Part shown: positions 61,948-64,000 of the stretch, in pieces | Layout of the letters: the number at the start of each line of letters is the position of its first letter | Position numbering within the stretch: position 1 is the first letter of the stretch | Assembly (NCBI GenBank): GCA_030066905.1 | Contig: JASJAR010000012.1 | Coordinates: 1-64,000, forward strand | DNA length: 64,000 nt | Direction: 5' to 3' | From: Paracoccaceae bacterium | Lineage (GTDB): Bacteria; Pseudomonadota; Alphaproteobacteria; Rhodobacterales; Rhodobacteraceae | Notes under the pieces: generated by a model | Seen by the model: the letters and a program-made list of their open reading frames with translations, nothing else | Database searches by the model: none | What the model was told of the DNA's origin: nothing | Made by a program: the position numbers and the translations under genes

Positions 61948-63890
61948 CATTCGCCCGCCTGGCGCCGCGGCTCGGCGAAGGCCGGGTCCTCGGGGTCCGG
62001 CAGGTCGGGCTCCGCGGGGGCGTCGGCTGTATCGTCGGCCGTGTCGAACCTGCGGACGAGGGCGGTTTCGAGTTCCTTGTTGAGCTCGCGGGACCGCTCG
62101 ATATAGGCGGTGTTCTCCGCAACCGGCACGTCGGGGTCCCAAAGAGCGGCGAGATCGCGCAATGCCTCGCGGTCCTTGCGGAAGAAGAAATGCTCGATCT
62201 CGTTGGCCTCGAAATCCGTCAGCCCCATGTTTTCGAGGACGTACCGGCCAGCACGAAGTGCGGAATCGAACATCTCCCGCACGATCTGATCGGCGCCCGC
62301 CTGGTAGAGCTCATAGGTGTGAGTCCGGTCATGCGCCCGGGCCACGATATGGATGTCGGGGCGTTCCCGTCTGGCAAAGCGCACCAGACGCACGGCGGCC
62401 GCCTTGTCGTCCACCGCGACCACGAGGATCTTCGCCGTCTTGATCCCGGCGGCATGGAGCAGGTCGGGCCGGGTAGGATCTCCGAAAAATCCCTTGAAGC
62501 CGAAGCGCCGCATCAGATGGATCGTTTCGAGATTGTGGTCGAGAACGGTGGCCCGGTACCCCGCAAGCTGCAACAGCCGGTTGACGACCTGACCGAACCG
62601 GCCGATCCCGGCAATGATGATCTCGTTCCGCTCGTCGATCTCGTCGGCCTTGGCTTCGGTCTTGTGCTCCTGAAGCCGCTTCGAGAGCCATTCGTAGCCG
62701 ATGAAGAACAGCGGCGTCAGCAGCATCGAGAGCGCGACGACAAGGAGGAGCGTTTGCCCCTGACCCGGGGTAAGCGCCTGTTGCTGAAGCGAGAACGACA
62801 CCAGGACGAAGCCGAATTCCCCGGCCTGGGCGAGGCCCAGCGTGAAGAGCCATTTGTCGCGACCCTTCAGCCGAAAGGCCACTGCCAGCAGGTAGAGGAT
62901 GAGACCCTTGCCGACCATCAGCGCCAGCGTCATCCCGAGAATCGCAAACGGCGCGTTCAGAAACACCGCGAAGTTGATACCGGCACCGACGGTGATGAAG
63001 AACAGCCCCAGAAGGAGGCCCTTGAAAGGTTCGATGTCGCTTTCGAGCTCGTGGCGGAACTCGGAGTTGGCGAGAACGACGCCGCCGAGAAAGGCACCGA
63101 GGGCCGGGGAGAGGCCGACGAGCGCCATCAGAAGCGCGATGCCGACGACGATCAGCAGGGCAAACGCGGTGTAGAGTTCGCGGAGCCGCGCCTGATGGAC
63201 GAAGCGGAAGAGCGGATGGGTCGCAAACCGTCCGAACAGGATCACCGCGACCACGGCGGCGAGGGTGACCGAGGTCACCCCCCAGGCCGGCAGCCCCTCG
63301 ACGAGGCTCATCGCGTGATGCGCCTCGCCATGATCGTCCGTCAGCGCGATCGAACCGTCCTCGTTGAACGCGGCGGGAGCGGCGACGGCGAGAAGCGGCA
63401 CGATGGCGAGCATCGGGATGACGGCAATGTCCTGGGTGAGGAGCACCGAGAACGAGGACCTGCCCCCCGCGGTCTGCATCAGGCCCTTTTCATTCAGTGT
63501 CTGGAGGACGATGGCCGTCGAGGACAGCGCGAGAACGAGCCCGATGGTGAGCGCCGTCTGCCAGACATAGCCCAGCGTCATCGCCACACCCATGACGGCA
63601 ACCGTGGTCAGGACGATCTGTGCGCCGCCGAGGCCGAGGAGCCTGTGCCGCATGCCCCAGAGCGCCCGGGGGTCGAGCTCGAGCCCGATGAGAAACAGCA
63701 TCATCACGACGCCGAACTCGGCGAAATGCTGGAGGTCCTGGGTCTCGCTGCCGAGCCCGAACACCCGTCCGATGAAAATGCCGGCGAGAAGATAGCCGAG
63801 GACCGATCCGAGCCCCAGACGCACCGCCAACGGCACTGCGATGACCGCGGCGGCGAGATAGATCGTTGCGAGAAACAGAAAGTCTTGCAT
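61947..63890 (-). CDS. Kef-type K+/H+ antiporter (CPA2) with RCK domain
   Basis: 647 residues. A CPA2 membrane domain with about 12 TM segments (1-395) begins DFLFLATIYLAAAVIAVPLAVRLGLGSVLGYLLAGIFIG and includes VLALSSTAIVLQTLNEKGLMQT. A cytoplasmic RCK/TrkA-N domain (about 412-530) has the NAD loop IIAGIGRFGQVVNRLL. A charged, Asp/Pro-rich tail follows. It closely resembles KefB/KefC glutathione-gated potassium efflux antiporters. No KefG/KefF-type ancillary gene is next to it. The start at 63890 lacks a strong ribosome site. Confidence 0.93.
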   Translation of the reverse strand: MQDFLFLATIYLAAAVIAVPLAVRLGLGSVLGYLLAGIFIGRVFGLGSETQDLQHFAEFGVVMMLFLIGLELDPRALWGMRHRLLGLGGAQIVLTTVAVMGVAMTLGYVWQTALTIGLVLALSSTAIVLQTLNEKGLMQTAGGRSSFSVLLTQDIAVIPMLAIVPLLAVAAPAAFNEDGSIALTDDHGEAHHAMSLVEGLPAWGVTSVTLAAVVAVILFGRFATHPLFRFVHQARLRELYTAFALLIVVGIALLMALVGLSPALGAFLGGVVLANSEFRHELESDIEPFKGLLLGLFFITVGAGINFAVFLNAPFAILGMTLALMVGKGLILYLLAVAFRLKGRDKWLFTLGLAQAGEFGFVLVSFSLQQQALTPGQGQTLLLVVALSMLLTPLFFIGYEWLSKRLQEHKTEAKADEIDERNEIIIAGIGRFGQVVNRLLQLAGYRATVLDHNLETIHLMRRFGFKGFFGDPTRPDLLHAAGIKTAKILVVAVDDKAAAVRLVRFARRERPDIHIVARAHDRTHTYELYQAGADQIVREMFDSALRAGRYVLENMGLTDFEANEIEHFFFRKDREALRDLAALWDPDVPVAENTAYIERSRELNKELETALVRRFDTADDTADAPAEPDLPDPEDPAFAEPRRQAGE

Positions 63891-64000
63891 GGGCCTCTTG
63901 GGCTATGGGCGGACCGAACACTCCGCCCCCGGCGTCTCCGATTGAGGATAGGGCGCTTCTCCGGGCGCTGTCCACGAAACTGGCGCCTCTTTAGGCGGAC

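Overview
The window looks like chromosomal DNA of a Rhodobacterales-type alphaproteobacterium (Rhodobacteraceae). The base composition is GC-rich and ATG and GTG/TTG starts are mixed. Operons are tight with ATGA/TGATG stop-start overlaps. The tRNA-His lacks the usual G at position -1 and has A73, an alphaproteobacterial trait. The intergenic palindromes of the CCCGGACTTGATCCGGG type and the GGTATTTTTGCCAAGATGAAG-type motif are ones I associate with this family. Most genes are ordinary chromosomal ones. One low-GC patch (about 42.2-44.7 kb), one IS30 element and several miniature repeats are the clear mobile or foreign signals.

Layout. 0-4.2 kb (minus strand): a TAXI-type TRAP uptake operon (binding protein, fused permease, TeaD-like UspA). 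4.3-11.9 kb (plus): a LacI-controlled sugar ABC operon with a clan GH-J (GH68/GH32-like) cytoplasmic hydrolase and a 2-hydroxyacid dehydrogenase. 12.0-18.9 kb: a small secreted protein, then the complete urea transporter urtABCDE with a structured leader upstream of urtA and a repeat-encoded 60-codon ORF joined by ATGA overlaps between urtC and urtD. 19.1-23.3 kb: a quinone oxidoreductase, a MauG-like di-heme peroxidase and a convergent FG-GAP/UnbV (CRTAC1-like) secreted protein. 23.3-30.6 kb: the D-xylose regulon (ROK regulator divergent from xylFHG-xylB-xylA). 30.9-33.1 kb: threonine degradation (kbl-tdh). 33.4-35.7 kb: a glycosyltransferase and a polysaccharide flippase, convergent.

35.9-39.3 kb: tRNA-His, a phosphoesterase, DUF6476, an RluA-family pseudouridine synthase and rpoH. 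39.4-44.7 kb: a miniature repeat, an IS30 transposase, a Gfo/Idh oxidoreductase, a DUF4389 protein, a 172-bp inverted-repeat element and a low-GC secreted DUF1036-PDZ protein. 44.8-47.6 kb: oligoendopeptidase F, and a MarR regulator divergent from a small membrane protein. 47.6-50.3 kb: an ATP-dependent DNA ligase and its associated MBL-fold exonuclease. Divergent from these, 50.4-55.2 kb holds the most intriguing system here: a circularly permuted ATP-grasp ligase, an alpha-E protein, a transglutaminase-like protease and the proteasome-like Anbu peptidase, followed by an HpcH/HpaI aldolase. 55.6-63.9 kb: a lysophospholipase-like hydrolase, an SCP2 protein, a TPR protein, a SUV3-like helicase, an S4 protein, 7Fe ferredoxin, CarD, and a Kef-type K+/H+ antiporter.

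A recurring feature is that all four transport operons carry a strong perfect hairpin 14-22 nt after the binding-protein stop codon and before the permease gene. This fits differential mRNA stability that favours the binding protein.
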